From assembly GCF_001579845.1 (NCBI RefSeq), contig NZ_CP007440.1, forward strand, positions 62,001 to 126,000: a stretch of 64,000 nucleotides of DNA, in the 5' to 3' direction. The notes below the pieces were generated by a model. That model did not search any database. It was not told the DNA's origin and saw only the letters and a list, made by a program, of their open reading frames with translations. Of this stretch, positions 26,707 through 36,146 are shown piece by piece (position 1 is the first letter of the stretch; every line of letters begins with the position of its first letter). Source of the DNA: Rhodoplanes sp. Z2-YC6860 (GTDB lineage Bacteria > Pseudomonadota > Alphaproteobacteria > Rhizobiales > Xanthobacteraceae). The position numbers and the translations under genes were made by a program.

Positions 26707-27708
26707 TCAGACCGGCAGGCCACCCTGCTGCGCGAGTTCCTTCAGCGAAACCTCGGGCCGGGCGCCCATGTGCTGGATCACCTCGGCCGCCGCAATCGCG
26801 CCGAGCTGCCCCGCGGTCTTGTGGTCGCGGCTCCGGGCCAGTCCGAACAGGAAGCCCGCCGCGAACAGGTCGCCCGCGCCGGTGGCGTCGACGAGCTTTT
26901 CGATCGGCGCCGCCGGAACCGAGATCATGTCGCTCTTGCTGACCACGACACAGCCCTTCTCGCTCCGCGTCACCACGGCCAGCTTGGCGTCGCCGCGCAG
27001 CGCCTTCACGGCGGTATCGAAATCCGCCGTCTGGTAGAGGCTGGTCAGTTCGCGCTCGTTGGCGAACACCAGATCGACCGTGCCGGTCTTGATCAGGTCG
27101 ACGAATTCGGCGCGGTAGCGATCGACGCAAAACGCGTCCGACAATGTCAGCGCCACCTTGCGGCCGGCCTCGTGCGCGATCTTGGCGGCCTTGCGGAACG
27201 CTTCCTTGGCGTGCGGCGGATCCCACAGATAGCCTTCGAGATAGGTGATCGCCGAGGCCGCGATCATCTCCGGATCGACATCGGCCGGGTGCAGGTCCTG
27301 CGCGGCGCCGAGATAGGTGTTCATGGTGCGCTCGCCGTCCGGCGTGACCAGCACGTAGCAGCGCGCCGTCGAGGGACCGTCGGCGGCCGGCGGCGTCGTG
27401 AACGCCACGCCCGACGCACGGATGTCGTGCGCGAAGGCGCGGCCCAGCTCGTCGTCCTTGACCTTGCCGATGAAGGCCGCGCGGGCCCCGAAGCCCGCCA
27501 CACCGACGATGGTGTTGGCGGCCGAGCCACCCGAGGTTTCCACCGCCGGACCCATGGCGTCGTAAATCGCTTCCGCGCGCGGCTCGTCGATCAACGCCAT
27601 GCCGCCTTTGTTCATTTTCTGCTTCACGAGGAAGTCGTCCTCGGCGCGCGCAATCACGTCGACGATGGCGTTGCCGATACCGAGCACGTCGTAACGAAGG
27701 TCGGGCAT
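26707..27708 (-). CDS. Adenosine kinase / PfkB-family sugar kinase
   Basis: 333-residue ribokinase-fold enzyme, annotated as adenosine kinase in relatives; it would phosphorylate adenosine to AMP for salvage. Motifs: N-terminal LGIGNAIVDVIA, MNKGGMALID, the substrate-loop GGSAANTIVGVAGFG, and the PfkB signature DATGAGDLFAAGFLFGL with the catalytic Asp of the anion hole (GAGD). Normal length. Its start region faces trpS divergently across 172 bases. Other PfkB sugars cannot be fully excluded. Confidence 0.9.
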   Translation of the reverse strand: MPDLRYDVLGIGNAIVDVIARAEDDFLVKQKMNKGGMALIDEPRAEAIYDAMGPAVETSGGSAANTIVGVAGFGARAAFIGKVKDDELGRAFAHDIRASGVAFTTPPAADGPSTARCYVLVTPDGERTMNTYLGAAQDLHPADVDPEMIAASAITYLEGYLWDPPHAKEAFRKAAKIAHEAGRKVALTLSDAFCVDRYRAEFVDLIKTGTVDLVFANERELTSLYQTADFDTAVKALRGDAKLAVVTRSEKGCVVVSKSDMISVPAAPIEKLVDATGAGDLFAAGFLFGLARSRDHKTAGQLGAIAAAEVIQHMGARPEVSLKELAQQGGLPV

Positions 27709-27880
27709 GGAAAAGCTCTCTGTTTTGGGTCGGCGGCACTATAACGGCCGAACTCCCGGCGGCAACCTTGCATCCGCCCCACGGCCTTTCCCATTTCGTG
27801 GGCGCCGTCCCGCTTGCCAGAAGCCTTGCATAGCCCTGGACATTGTGGGATTTGGCGCGCCAATCGACAGGGATTGAGAC

Positions 27881-28954
27881 ATGGACGCGTCAGGAACTGC
27901 CCCGGCCACTGCGCCGAAGACGGTGTTCAAGCAGAAGGTGTTTTCCGGGGTTCAGCCGACCGGCAACCTGCACCTCGGCAACTATCTCGGCGCCGTCACC
28001 AAGTTCGTCGATCTGCAGGACCGCTACGACTGCATCTATTGCGTCGTCGATCTGCACGCCATCACGGTGTGGCAGGACCCGCCGGAGCTGACGCGGGCGA
28101 TCCGCGAGGTGACCGCGGCGTTCCTGGCCGCCGGCATCGATCCGAAGAAGCACATCGTCTTCAACCAGAGCCAGGTCGCCGAGCACGCCGAGCTCGCCTG
28201 GGTGTTCAACTGCGTCGCCCGCCTCGGCTGGATGAACCGCATGACGCAGTTCAAGGAGAAGACCGGCAAGGACCGCGAGAACGCCTCGCTCGGTCTCTAT
28301 GCCTATCCGAGCCTGATGGCGGCCGACATCCTGGTCTATCGCGCCACCCACGTGCCGGTCGGCGAGGACCAGAAGCAGCACGTCGAGCTCGCGCGCGACA
28401 TCGCGCAGAAGTTCAACAATGACTTTGGACCGCAGATCGCGTCGCACGGCTTCGGCGATGCGTTCTTCCCGCTGCCCGAGCCGCTGATCCAGGGACCGGC
28501 GACGCGCGTGATGTCGCTGCGCGACGGCAGCAAGAAGATGTCGAAGTCCGATCCGTCCGATCAGTCGCGCATCGCTCTCACCGACGATGCCGACGCCATC
28601 GCGATGAAGATCCGCCGCGCCAAGACCGATCCCGATCCGTTGCCTCACGAGGAGAAGGGACTGGAGACGCGGCCCGAGGCCGACAATCTCGTCGGCATCT
28701 ATGCGGCGCTCTCGGGCAAGACGCGCGCCGATGTGCTGAAGGAATTCGGCGGCGCGCAGTTCTCGGTCTTCAAGCCGGCGCTGGCCGACCTGCTGGTCGC
28801 GAAGCTGTCGCCGATCACCGCCGAGATGCGGCGGCTGAAGGACGACGTCAGCTACATCGACTCGGTGCTGGCCGACGGCTCCGCCCGCGCGCAGGTGATC
28901 GCCGCCGAAACCATGAAATCCGTCAAGGACATCGTCGGCTTCGTGCGGCGGTAA
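27881..28954 (+). CDS. trpS: Tryptophanyl-tRNA synthetase
   Basis: 357 residues. Class I synthetase charging tRNA-Trp. It has the HIGH-type motif [10 protein letters not shown] near residue 30 and KMSKS in [11 protein letters not shown] near 223, plus [21 protein letters not shown], which binds Trp and ATP. The length is slightly above the bacterial norm because of an N-terminal extension of about 18 residues ([19 protein letters not shown]). It is followed by a universal stress protein gene, an order I recall from related genomes. Confidence 0.97.
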   Translation: MDASGTAPATAPKTVFKQKVFSGVQPTGNLHLGNYLGAVTKFVDLQDRYDCIYCVVDLHAITVWQDPPELTRAIREVTAAFLAAGIDPKKHIVFNQSQVAEHAELAWVFNCVARLGWMNRMTQFKEKTGKDRENASLGLYAYPSLMAADILVYRATHVPVGEDQKQHVELARDIAQKFNNDFGPQIASHGFGDAFFPLPEPLIQGPATRVMSLRDGSKKMSKSDPSDQSRIALTDDADAIAMKIRRAKTDPDPLPHEEKGLETRPEADNLVGIYAALSGKTRADVLKEFGGAQFSVFKPALADLLVAKLSPITAEMRRLKDDVSYIDSVLADGSARAQVIAAETMKSVKDIVGFVRR

Positions 28955-29062
28955 AATAAAATTCCACGCCGGAACAACGCTGATCGCGCACGCTTGTGTG
29001 GTGGCAGAGCGACGTGCCACCATTGCCCCGGGGATTGCGCATCAAAGCGAGGCGGACGCTAG

Positions 29063-29563
29063 ATGACGACGACGCGCCGGCGGCGGAGCTACGAGGCTGG
29101 CCACAAGCCGAAATGGCTGGTGGTGATCGACGACACTGCGGAATGTGATCGCGCGGTTTATTTCGCATCGCGCCGCGCCTCGCGCGTCGGCGCGGGCGTG
29201 CTGATGCTGCGGGTGATCGAGACCCATGACCGGAACCAGCAGTGGCTGGGGGTGGCCGACATCATGCAGGCGGAGGCACAAGAGGAAGCCAACGCGGCGC
29301 TCAACAAATTCTCGACCCGAGCGAATGGCGTCGCCGGCATCACGCCGGAACGGGCGGTCCGCGAAGGCAACACCGCCGAAGAAATCCTCAAGCTGATCGA
29401 GGAAGACGAGGACATCGCCATCCTGGTGCTGGCCGCGGGAACAGGCAAGGAAGGGCCGGGCCCGCTGGTGGCAAGCTTCGCCGCCAACGCCGGCGATTAC
29501 CCGATCCCGGTCGCCATCGTCCCGGCGCATCTCAGCGACGAAGAGCTCGATGCGTTGACCTGA
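29063..29563 (+). CDS. Universal stress protein (UspA family)
   Basis: 166 residues, one Usp domain: KWLVVIDDTAECDRAVYFAS at about 16, GVLMLRVIE, then the C-terminal part AILVLAAGTGKEGPGPLVAS and IPVAIVPAHLS. The ATP-type Gly-rich loop is imperfect (GTGKEGPGPLVAS rather than GxxGxxxxxxGSVS). The N-terminal 15 residues are basic. It is cytoplasmic. It lies 109 bases after trpS and 138 before nfu, perhaps with its own promoter. The role in stress survival is inferred from family. Confidence 0.9.
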   Translation: MTTTRRRRSYEAGHKPKWLVVIDDTAECDRAVYFASRRASRVGAGVLMLRVIETHDRNQQWLGVADIMQAEAQEEANAALNKFSTRANGVAGITPERAVREGNTAEEILKLIEEDEDIAILVLAAGTGKEGPGPLVASFAANAGDYPIPVAIVPAHLSDEELDALT

Positions 29564-29701
29564 CGGCGTTGCCGGTCCGTATTTGCGGGTATTCGGCCCA
29601 ATCCGGCCGCGGTTGACCCATCCGGGCGGAAACTCCACTTATCTGGTATAGTGATTTGAGCCACCCGGGCCTTGAACCCGAGCAGGCCAAGGAGAAACCG
29701 C

Positions 29702-30256
29702 ATGTTCATCCAGACTGAAGCCACGCCCAATCCCGCGACCCTGAAGTTCCTGCCCGGCCGTCCGGTGCTGGAATCCGGCACCCTCGATCTGCGCAGCGCG
29801 GAAGACGCGGCGAAATCGCCGCTCGCCGAGCGCCTGTTCGAGATCAAGGGCGTCGACGGCGTGTTTTACGGCTCCGACTTCATCACGGTCAGCAAGGCCG
29901 ACGGCGAGTGGCCGCAGCTCAAGCCCGCCATCCTCGGCGCCATCATGGAGCACTTCATGTCCGGCGCGCCGCTCCTCAAAGAGGGCGAAGGCGGCGCAGC
30001 CGACGATGAGTTCTTCGAGGAGTCCGATGCCGAGGTGGTCACCACCATCAAGGACCTGCTCGAGACGCGGGTGCGCCCTGCGGTCGCCAACGATGGCGGC
30101 GACATCACCTTCAAGGGCTTCAAGGAAGGCATCGTCTACCTGCACATGAAGGGCGCCTGCTCGGGTTGCCCGTCGTCGACCGCGACGCTGCGGCACGGCA
30201 TCCAGAACCTGCTCAAGCACTATGTGCCCGAGGTGGTCGAGGTTCGTCCGGTCTAA
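29702..30256 (+). CDS. NifU-family Fe-S scaffold/carrier (Nfu)
   Basis: 184 residues. The N-terminal Nfu-N domain is at about 1-88 (MFIQTEATPNPATLKFLPGR and GSDFITVSKADGEW) and the C-terminal NifU domain at about 105-184, carrying the cluster-binding CxxC in GACSGCPSS. It delivers [4Fe-4S] clusters to apoproteins. ATG 29702 follows AAGGAGA; the longer frame from 29672 has no such support. A palindromic repeat with hairpins follows the stop and may terminate transcription. Confidence 0.95.
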   Translation: MFIQTEATPNPATLKFLPGRPVLESGTLDLRSAEDAAKSPLAERLFEIKGVDGVFYGSDFITVSKADGEWPQLKPAILGAIMEHFMSGAPLLKEGEGGAADDEFFEESDAEVVTTIKDLLETRVRPAVANDGGDITFKGFKEGIVYLHMKGACSGCPSSTATLRHGIQNLLKHYVPEVVEVRPV

Positions 30257-30279
30257 GTCCGTTACTCCAGCCTATCCAC

Positions 30280-30366
30280 GTCATGCCCGGGCTTGTCCCG
30301 GGCATCTCGCTTAGGTGGGCACCGTGCATCCCTAAGCGAGATGGCCGGGTCAAGCCCGGCCATGAC
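30280..30366. repeat. Palindromic REP-like element
   Basis: An 87-base inverted repeat. Outer arms read GTCATG...CATGAC. Inside are two GC hairpins (TGCCCGGGCTTGTCCCGGGCA at the left, GGCCGGGTCAAGCCCGGCC at the right) and, between them, ATCTCGCTTAG opposite CTAAGCGAGAT. This is the look of the dispersed intergenic palindromes of Bradyrhizobium and Rhodopseudomonas. It lies between nfu and tsaB and could also act as a bidirectional terminator. Confidence 0.85.
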
Positions 30367-30422
30367 AGCGGAGAAAGAAAGCCGTTCCGCTAAAAGCCCT
30401 TTGTCACTGATATACTTCACCC

Positions 30423-31106
30423 ATGCGAATCCTCGCCATCGATACCGCGCTTGAAGCCTGCGCCGCCGCCGTGATCGACACCGAGCGCGGCCGGATGGCA
30501 ACCGAATCGCTGCCGCTCGAGCGCGGTCATGCCGAAGCGCTGATGCCGCTGATCGCGCGCGTCATGGCGCAGGCCGAGATGCCGTTCACGGCGCTCGACC
30601 GCATCGGCGTCACCACCGGCCCCGGGAGCTTCACCGGATTACGGGTCGGCATTGCGGCCGCACGCGGCATCGCGCTCTCGGCCGGCAAGCCGGCCTTCGG
30701 CGTGACCACGCTTGCGGCCTTCGCGGCGCCCCACATCGCAACGGAAAACAGCGCCGGCATCACGGTTGCGATCGATGCACGGCATCAGCACGTCTACATG
30801 CAGGTGTTCGCGCAGGGCGGCCGCGCCGTCATTCCCCCGCGCATCGCCAGCGCCGAAGACGCCGCGCGTGCCGCGCGCACCCACGGCGCGGTGCGGCTCA
30901 CCGGCACCGGCGCGGCGCTGATTGCCGCCGCCTGGCCGTCGCGCGACACGCCGCCGGTCATCGTCGACGACCGCCGCGCGCCCGACATCGTCTGGGTCGG
31001 AAGGCTTGCGATCGCAGCCAAGGACAATGCGAGTCCGCCCAAGCCGCTTTATCTGCGCGCGCCCGATGCGCAGCCGCAGGCCGCGGCCCGGCTGCCGCGT
31101 CGATGA
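30423..31106 (+). CDS. tsaB: tRNA threonylcarbamoyladenosine biosynthesis protein TsaB
   Basis: 227 residues, the ASKHA-fold partner of TsaD in making t6A37 of ANN-decoding tRNAs. Visible: MRILAIDTALEACAAAVID at the N-terminus, RGHAEALMPLIARVM, and TTGPGSFTGLRVGIAAARG, the family hallmark. Normal length. Its stop overlaps the rimI start by four bases (ATGA), as in related genomes. Confidence 0.95.
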   Translation: MRILAIDTALEACAAAVIDTERGRMATESLPLERGHAEALMPLIARVMAQAEMPFTALDRIGVTTGPGSFTGLRVGIAAARGIALSAGKPAFGVTTLAAFAAPHIATENSAGITVAIDARHQHVYMQVFAQGGRAVIPPRIASAEDAARAARTHGAVRLTGTGAALIAAAWPSRDTPPVIVDDRRAPDIVWVGRLAIAAKDNASPPKPLYLRAPDAQPQAAARLPRR

Positions 31107-31588
31107 TCGAGCTGCTGGCGCGACTTCTGGGACGCGGCGAGCCCGCGCTTTCGGAAGCGACGGTTCGGGACGCTGCGGCGATTGCGGCATTGCACGGCGC
31201 CTCGTTCCGGCGCGGCTGGAGCGATGTCGAACTCGAGCAGTTGCTCACCGAACGCAACACCGTCACGCATCGCGCGATGGCGGGACGTTCGCTGCGCGGG
31301 TTCATCCTGTCGCGGCTGGCCTCGGGCGAGGCGGAGATTCTTTCGGTCGCCGTGGCGACGTCGCAACGCGGGCGCGGGCTCGCGCGATCGCTTTTGAACC
31401 TGCATCTGCGCCGGCTGGCCGGCCTCGGCGTCAAAGCCGTATTCCTCGAAGTCGACGAAGACAATGAGCCGGCGCGGCGGCTTTACAACCGAACCGGCTT
31501 TCGTGAGGTCGGACGCCGCCCCGGCTACTATCAGAAAGATGACGGCCAAAAGGCCACAGCCCTGGTGCTCCGCCGCGATCTGGCGTGA
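31103..31588 (+). CDS. rimI: Ribosomal-protein-alanine N-acetyltransferase RimI
   Basis: 161-residue GNAT enzyme that acetylates the N-terminal Ala of ribosomal protein S18 in characterised species. Acetyl-CoA loop: VATSQRGRGLARSLLNLHL near residue 90; the helix and strand LGVKAVFLEVDEDNEPARRLY; and the C-terminal GFREVGRRPGYYQ (Tyr). It is translationally coupled to tsaB through a four-base overlap. The N-terminal AALHGASFRRGWSDVELEQL is also typical. Confidence 0.92.
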   Translation: MIELLARLLGRGEPALSEATVRDAAAIAALHGASFRRGWSDVELEQLLTERNTVTHRAMAGRSLRGFILSRLASGEAEILSVAVATSQRGRGLARSLLNLHLRRLAGLGVKAVFLEVDEDNEPARRLYNRTGFREVGRRPGYYQKDDGQKATALVLRRDLA

Positions 31589-31675
31589 CGACAAAAAGTC
31601 GCCGTCAGGCCCTACATAGAGTCGGGTTGGCCGCGGCGGCCGGGGAAGTTATGATTGGTGCCTGAAGAGGTCCGT

Positions 31676-32107
31676 GTGAGCATTACCAAGACCAACATCG
31701 AATCCTTGTGCGCATCCAAGGGCATGCGCATGACCGAGCAGCGCCGCGTCATTGCGCGGGTGCTGGCGGATTCGGCCGATCACCCCGACGTCGAGGAGCT
31801 GTACCGGCGCTGCGCCGACGTCGACAAAAACATTTCGATCTCGACGGTGTATCGGACCGTGAAGCTGTTCGAGGATGCCGGCATCATCGAGCGTCACGAC
31901 TTCCGCGAAGGCCGGGCGCGCTACGAGCAGATCCCCGACTCGCACCACGACCATCTCATCAACCTGCGCACCGGCCAGGTGATCGAATTCCAGTCCGAGG
32001 AAATCGAGAAGCTCCAGGCCGAGGTGGCGCGCCGGCTCGGCTATAAATTGGTCGATCACCGGCTCGAGCTTTACGCCGTTCCGCTGGACGAAAAATCCCG
32101 CGGGTAA
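31676..32107 (+). CDS. fur: Fur/Mur-family metalloregulator
   Basis: 143 residues. The winged helix is at about 10-80 (MRMTEQRRVIARVLADSADH, then SISTVYRTVKLFEDAGII) and the dimerisation domain is at about 82-140 with the metal-binding HHDHLINLRTG. The CxxC zinc site that follows this His cluster in many Fur proteins is absent, as in rhizobial Fur/Mur, which often sense manganese. GTG 31676 is chosen, after GAAGAGG; an upstream start at 31655 is possible. In related genomes miaB lies close downstream, as I recall; here a 17-kb block intervenes. Confidence 0.92.
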   Translation: MSITKTNIESLCASKGMRMTEQRRVIARVLADSADHPDVEELYRRCADVDKNISISTVYRTVKLFEDAGIIERHDFREGRARYEQIPDSHHDHLINLRTGQVIEFQSEEIEKLQAEVARRLGYKLVDHRLELYAVPLDEKSRG

Positions 32108-32292
32108 ATCCCGCAGCCGGCGCTCGCGTTCCGCGGACCGCAACGTCATCAGCCAAGCTTGCCCAGCGGACTTGCCCAGTAGACTTGCCTTGGCCATCCA
32201 GAGCTTTATGCAATGCTGGGCAGCGCCCCAAGGTGTGGCCGGGCGCCGCATCCGAAGGCATGTACCGAGCAAGGTCGTCAGTCGCTGAAGGC

Positions 32293-34671
32293 ATGAACAA
32301 GCAGATCGAAATTCCCGCAGGCACTGTTTTCGGTTCCATCGGCCAGCCGGTGCGCCGGAAGGAGGATGCACGTCTCCTCATCGGAAAGGGCCGCTATACC
32401 GACGATTTCAGCCTCGAAGGCCAGACCTTCTGCGCGCTTGTTCGCTCGCCGCATCCGCACGCCCGTATCGTCCGGATCGACACGAGCGCGGCCAAAGCCA
32501 TGCCGGGCGTGCTGCTGGTGCTCACCGGCGAAGACTGCAAGGCCGACGCGCTCAAACCTATTCCGCATTCCGCAGTGCCGGCCACCAACTTCGACATGAA
32601 GCTGACGGACCGCAGCGGCGGCCCAGTCTTCACCGGACGTCACGTGCTCCTGCCGGCCGACAAGGCACGCTACGTCGGCGAGCCGGTGGCCATGGTGGTG
32701 GCCGAGACACGCGCACAAGCCATGGACGCCGCCGAAGCCGTCGAGGTCGAATACGAAGAGCTGCCTTACACGGTCCAGACCGGGGACGCGCTGGAGCCGG
32801 GCCGCGAGCCGCTGTGGGACGAGATTCCCGACAATGTGCTGGTCGAAACCCACTTCGGCGACAAGGAGAAAACCGACAAGGCGTTCGCCAAAGCCGCCCA
32901 CGTCGTCAAATCCAACTTCAACATTCGCCGCGTCACCGCGGTGACGATGGAGTTGCGCTCATGCCTCGGCGACTACGACAAGGAAACCGGCCGCTACACG
33001 CTCTATTGCGGTGGCGGCGGAGCCGTTAAACAGAAATACGAGATGGCGGGCATCCTCGGCATCCCGCATCAAAAAGTCCGCGTGCTGTCCTACGACATCG
33101 GCGGCAACTTCGGCTCGCGCAACCGGCCCTACGTCGAATACGGACTCGTCGTGTGGGCAGCGGGCAAGATCCAGCGTCCCGTCAAGTACACGGCAACGCG
33201 CTCGGAGGCCTTCCTCACCGACTATCAGGGCCGCGATCTGCTCGTCGACATCGAAGTCGCCTTCGATGACAAAGGAAAAATACTGGCGATGCGCTCCGAC
33301 AACGTCAGCAATGTCGGCTCGCACTGCGTATCGTTGTCGCCTTTGTCGAAAGGCTCGGGCCTGATCACCGGCAGCTATGACATCCCCGCCGCGTGGCTCC
33401 GTTCGCGCGCGGTGTTCACCAACACAATGCCGACCAACGCCTACCGCTCGTCCGGCCGGCCCGAGGTGACATTCGCGATCGAGCGCCTGATGGACAAGGC
33501 AGCCGACGAGCTTGGCATCGACCGCATCAAGATCCGCCGCAAGAACCTCGTCAGCGCGAAGAAGATGCCGTACCGGAACGCCGTCGGCATGCTCTACGAC
33601 AGCGGCACCTATGAAGCCAACATGGACGCGGCGATGAAGCTCGCGGACTGGGACGGCTTCAAGCAGCGCAAGAAAGAAGCGAAGAAGCGCGGCAAGCTGC
33701 TCGGCCTCGGCATGGCGAACTATGTCGAGTCCTCGATCGGCGCTCCGAAGGAACGCACGGAAATCACCGTAAAGCCGAACGGCGTGGTCGACGTGGTGAT
33801 CGGCACGCAGCCGGCCGGCCAGGGCCACGAGACGAGCTTCGCCCAGGTGGTGGCCGATCTCCTCGCCGTGCCGGTGAAGGTGATCAACATCATCATCGGC
33901 GACACCGACATCGTCAGCGTCGGCGGCGGCTCGCATTCCGGCCGCTCGATGCGCCACGCCGGCACCGTGATCGTCAAAGCCGTGCCGGAGCTGATCGAGA
34001 AAGGCCGCAAGATCGCGGCGCTCGCGCTCAACACGGACGCCGACAAGGTCGAATTCAAGGACGGCCGGTTCTCGTCGCCCACCAGCAACCGCAGCTTCGA
34101 TTTTCTCGAACTGGCCAAGGAAATCGAAAGGCTCACCTTGCCGGCCGAACTCAAGGACGGGCTTGCGGTCGCCTGCGACAACGAGATGCACGAGCCGGTG
34201 TTTCCGAACGGCTGCGCGATCTGCGAGATCGAGATCGATCCCGACACCGGGGCGCCGACCATCACGCGCTATGCCACGATCGACGACGTTGGCCGCTGCA
34301 TCAATCCGCTGATCGTGCATGGACAGACCCACGGCGGCATCGCCCAGGGCGTGGGCCAGGCGATGTGGGAGCTGTGCTACGTCGATCCGTCCACCGGCCA
34401 GCCGCTCACCGGCTCGTTCATGGACTACGGCATGCCGCACGCGCACACGCTACCGTCGTTCAAGGCCGAGATCGTCGAGGTGCTGTCGCCGACCAATCCC
34501 CTCGGCATCAAGGCCGGCGGCGAAGGCGGCACCACGCCGGCGCTGGCCGTGATCGTCAGCGGCGTCGTCGATGCGCTGCGCGATTACGGTATTCGCGACA
34601 TCGAGATGCCGACCACACCCTATGTGATCTGGCAGGCGATTCAGGACGCCAAAGCGAAAACCGCAACATGA
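32293..34671 (+). CDS. Molybdopterin-binding subunit of a xanthine dehydrogenase/CoxL-type hydroxylase
   Basis: 792 residues. Aldehyde-oxidase/xanthine-dehydrogenase large subunit: the a/b hammerhead domain (about 10-140, GQPVRRKEDARLLIGKGRYT and ALVRSPHPHARIVRI), then the Moco-binding domain with SYDIGGNFGSRNRPYVEYG, TNAYRSSGRPE, QPAGQGHETSFAQVVAD, and the catalytic-Glu region KAGGEGGTTPAL near the end. Enzymes of this class hydroxylate aldehydes or N-heteroaromatics, or oxidise CO; the loop AYRSSGR is not the CO-dehydrogenase type (AYRCSFR). The usual 2Fe-2S and FAD subunit genes are absent nearby. It heads an accessory block and is followed by an MFS transporter. Confidence 0.9.
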   Translation: MNKQIEIPAGTVFGSIGQPVRRKEDARLLIGKGRYTDDFSLEGQTFCALVRSPHPHARIVRIDTSAAKAMPGVLLVLTGEDCKADALKPIPHSAVPATNFDMKLTDRSGGPVFTGRHVLLPADKARYVGEPVAMVVAETRAQAMDAAEAVEVEYEELPYTVQTGDALEPGREPLWDEIPDNVLVETHFGDKEKTDKAFAKAAHVVKSNFNIRRVTAVTMELRSCLGDYDKETGRYTLYCGGGGAVKQKYEMAGILGIPHQKVRVLSYDIGGNFGSRNRPYVEYGLVVWAAGKIQRPVKYTATRSEAFLTDYQGRDLLVDIEVAFDDKGKILAMRSDNVSNVGSHCVSLSPLSKGSGLITGSYDIPAAWLRSRAVFTNTMPTNAYRSSGRPEVTFAIERLMDKAADELGIDRIKIRRKNLVSAKKMPYRNAVGMLYDSGTYEANMDAAMKLADWDGFKQRKKEAKKRGKLLGLGMANYVESSIGAPKERTEITVKPNGVVDVVIGTQPAGQGHETSFAQVVADLLAVPVKVINIIIGDTDIVSVGGGSHSGRSMRHAGTVIVKAVPELIEKGRKIAALALNTDADKVEFKDGRFSSPTSNRSFDFLELAKEIERLTLPAELKDGLAVACDNEMHEPVFPNGCAICEIEIDPDTGAPTITRYATIDDVGRCINPLIVHGQTHGGIAQGVGQAMWELCYVDPSTGQPLTGSFMDYGMPHAHTLPSFKAEIVEVLSPTNPLGIKAGGEGGTTPALAVIVSGVVDALRDYGIRDIEMPTTPYVIWQAIQDAKAKTAT

Positions 34672-34699
34672 TTTGCAGACCGTGACGCCATAAGCGCCG

Positions 34700-36133
34700 A
34701 TGGATGCCGGGACACCATCGAGCCACAAGCCACTGACGCACCGAGAGACGCTGATCGTCGTGCTCGGTGTGCTGCTGCCCGTGTTCATGGGCTCGCTCGA
34801 CACCACGATCCTGGCGAGTGCGCTGCCGACCATCGGCCGCGAATTCGGCGAGGTGCATAACCTGCCCTGGCTGGTGACGGCCTACCTCATCGCCAACACC
34901 TCGATCACGGCGCTCTACGGCAAGATCAGCGACATCCGCGGCCGCCGGTTCACGCTGATGATCGCGATCTCGCTCTACATGGCGGGATCGCTGGTCTGCG
35001 CGCTTGCGCCTAACATCTTCGTGCTGATCCTCGGCCGTGTGCTGCACGGCCTGGGCGGCGGCGGCCTCACCTCGACCGGCATGGTGGTGCTGGGCGATGT
35101 CGCGGCGCCGAAGGATCGCGGCAAATATTACGGCTACTTCTCGGTCACCTATACGACCGCCGGCGCCTGCGGCCCGGCGCTCGGCGGCGCGATCGCCGAA
35201 TATCTGCACTGGTCGGTGATCTTCTGGATGAACATCCCGCTCGGCATCATCTCCATGGCGCTGACCGCGACGCTGCTGCGCCGCCTGCCGCGCCACGACC
35301 GGCCGCACAAGCTCGACTTCATCGGCGCAGCCCTGATCATGTCGGCGAGCTCCTCGTTCATGCTGGCGCTCAGTATGGGCGGCGTGAACTATCCATGGGG
35401 TTCGCCGGAAATCGTCGGGCTGCTTGTCGCAGCTCTCGTGCTCGGCGTGGCCTTCGTCATCCGGCTGCGCACCGCGCCCGAGCCGCTTATTCCGCTCGCC
35501 ATCCTCGCCGACCGCGAGGCGCGGCTCTCGGTCGCGGTCAACGCCTTCGGCTGGGCGCCGATCGTCGGCCTGCACATCTTCCTGCCGGTCTATCTGCAGA
35601 ACATCGTCGGCATGCAGCCCGCGACAGCGGGGTTGAGCGTGCTGCTGCTCGCCGTGACGCTCAACACCAGCGCCGGCATCACCGGCACCATCCTGCCGTC
35701 CCGTGCGCACTACAAACGCATCCCCATTGCCGGCCTCGCGCTCGCCATCTGTGCGGTGCTGGTGCTCGCCTTCCGCGTCACCTCCGTTTCGCTCTGGGAG
35801 TTCGAGGTGCTGCTGGTCCTGATCGGCTGCGGCTTCGGCGCCATGCCGCCACTCGCCGCCACGGCGTTGCAGAACAACGTCTCGGTGCACACGTTTGGAT
35901 CGGCGGTCGCGACCATGCAGTTCAGCCGCAACCTGTTCGCCACCATGATGGTCGCGGTGTTCGGCGTCCTGGTGCTGAGCGGCACCGATGCAGCCAACGC
36001 CACCGGACCGGCTCACTATTCCGTCGACGGCTTCTTTCGCGTCTTCCTCGCGGTCGCCGCAAGTTTCGCGATCTCGCTGGTGGCGATGATCATGCTGAAG
36101 GAGAAGCCGCTGCTGGAAAGCCGCGGCGAGTAG
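34700..36133 (+). CDS. MFS drug/solute transporter, 14-TM DHA2 (EmrB/QacA) type
   Basis: 477 residues with about 14 predicted hydrophobic helices. Typical motifs: LPVFMGSLDTTILASALPTI in TM1, LVTAYLIANTSITALYGKISDIRGRR (motif A), and the TM5 region TAGACGPALGGAIAEYLHW. It is a proton-driven exporter of the inner membrane. It begins 28 bases after the molybdopterin subunit gene, so probably cotranscribed, and could export the product or a related toxic compound. It is convergent with the LysR gene. Confidence 0.9.
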   Translation: MDAGTPSSHKPLTHRETLIVVLGVLLPVFMGSLDTTILASALPTIGREFGEVHNLPWLVTAYLIANTSITALYGKISDIRGRRFTLMIAISLYMAGSLVCALAPNIFVLILGRVLHGLGGGGLTSTGMVVLGDVAAPKDRGKYYGYFSVTYTTAGACGPALGGAIAEYLHWSVIFWMNIPLGIISMALTATLLRRLPRHDRPHKLDFIGAALIMSASSSFMLALSMGGVNYPWGSPEIVGLLVAALVLGVAFVIRLRTAPEPLIPLAILADREARLSVAVNAFGWAPIVGLHIFLPVYLQNIVGMQPATAGLSVLLLAVTLNTSAGITGTILPSRAHYKRIPIAGLALAICAVLVLAFRVTSVSLWEFEVLLVLIGCGFGAMPPLAATALQNNVSVHTFGSAVATMQFSRNLFATMMVAVFGVLVLSGTDAANATGPAHYSVDGFFRVFLAVAASFAISLVAMIMLKEKPLLESRGE

Positions 36134-36146
36134 ACGAACGGTTTTA

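Noticed and set aside
32959-34446. 495-codon minus-strand frame
   Set aside because: Antisense of the molybdopterin subunit; low-complexity Arg/Asp/His composition and no domain.
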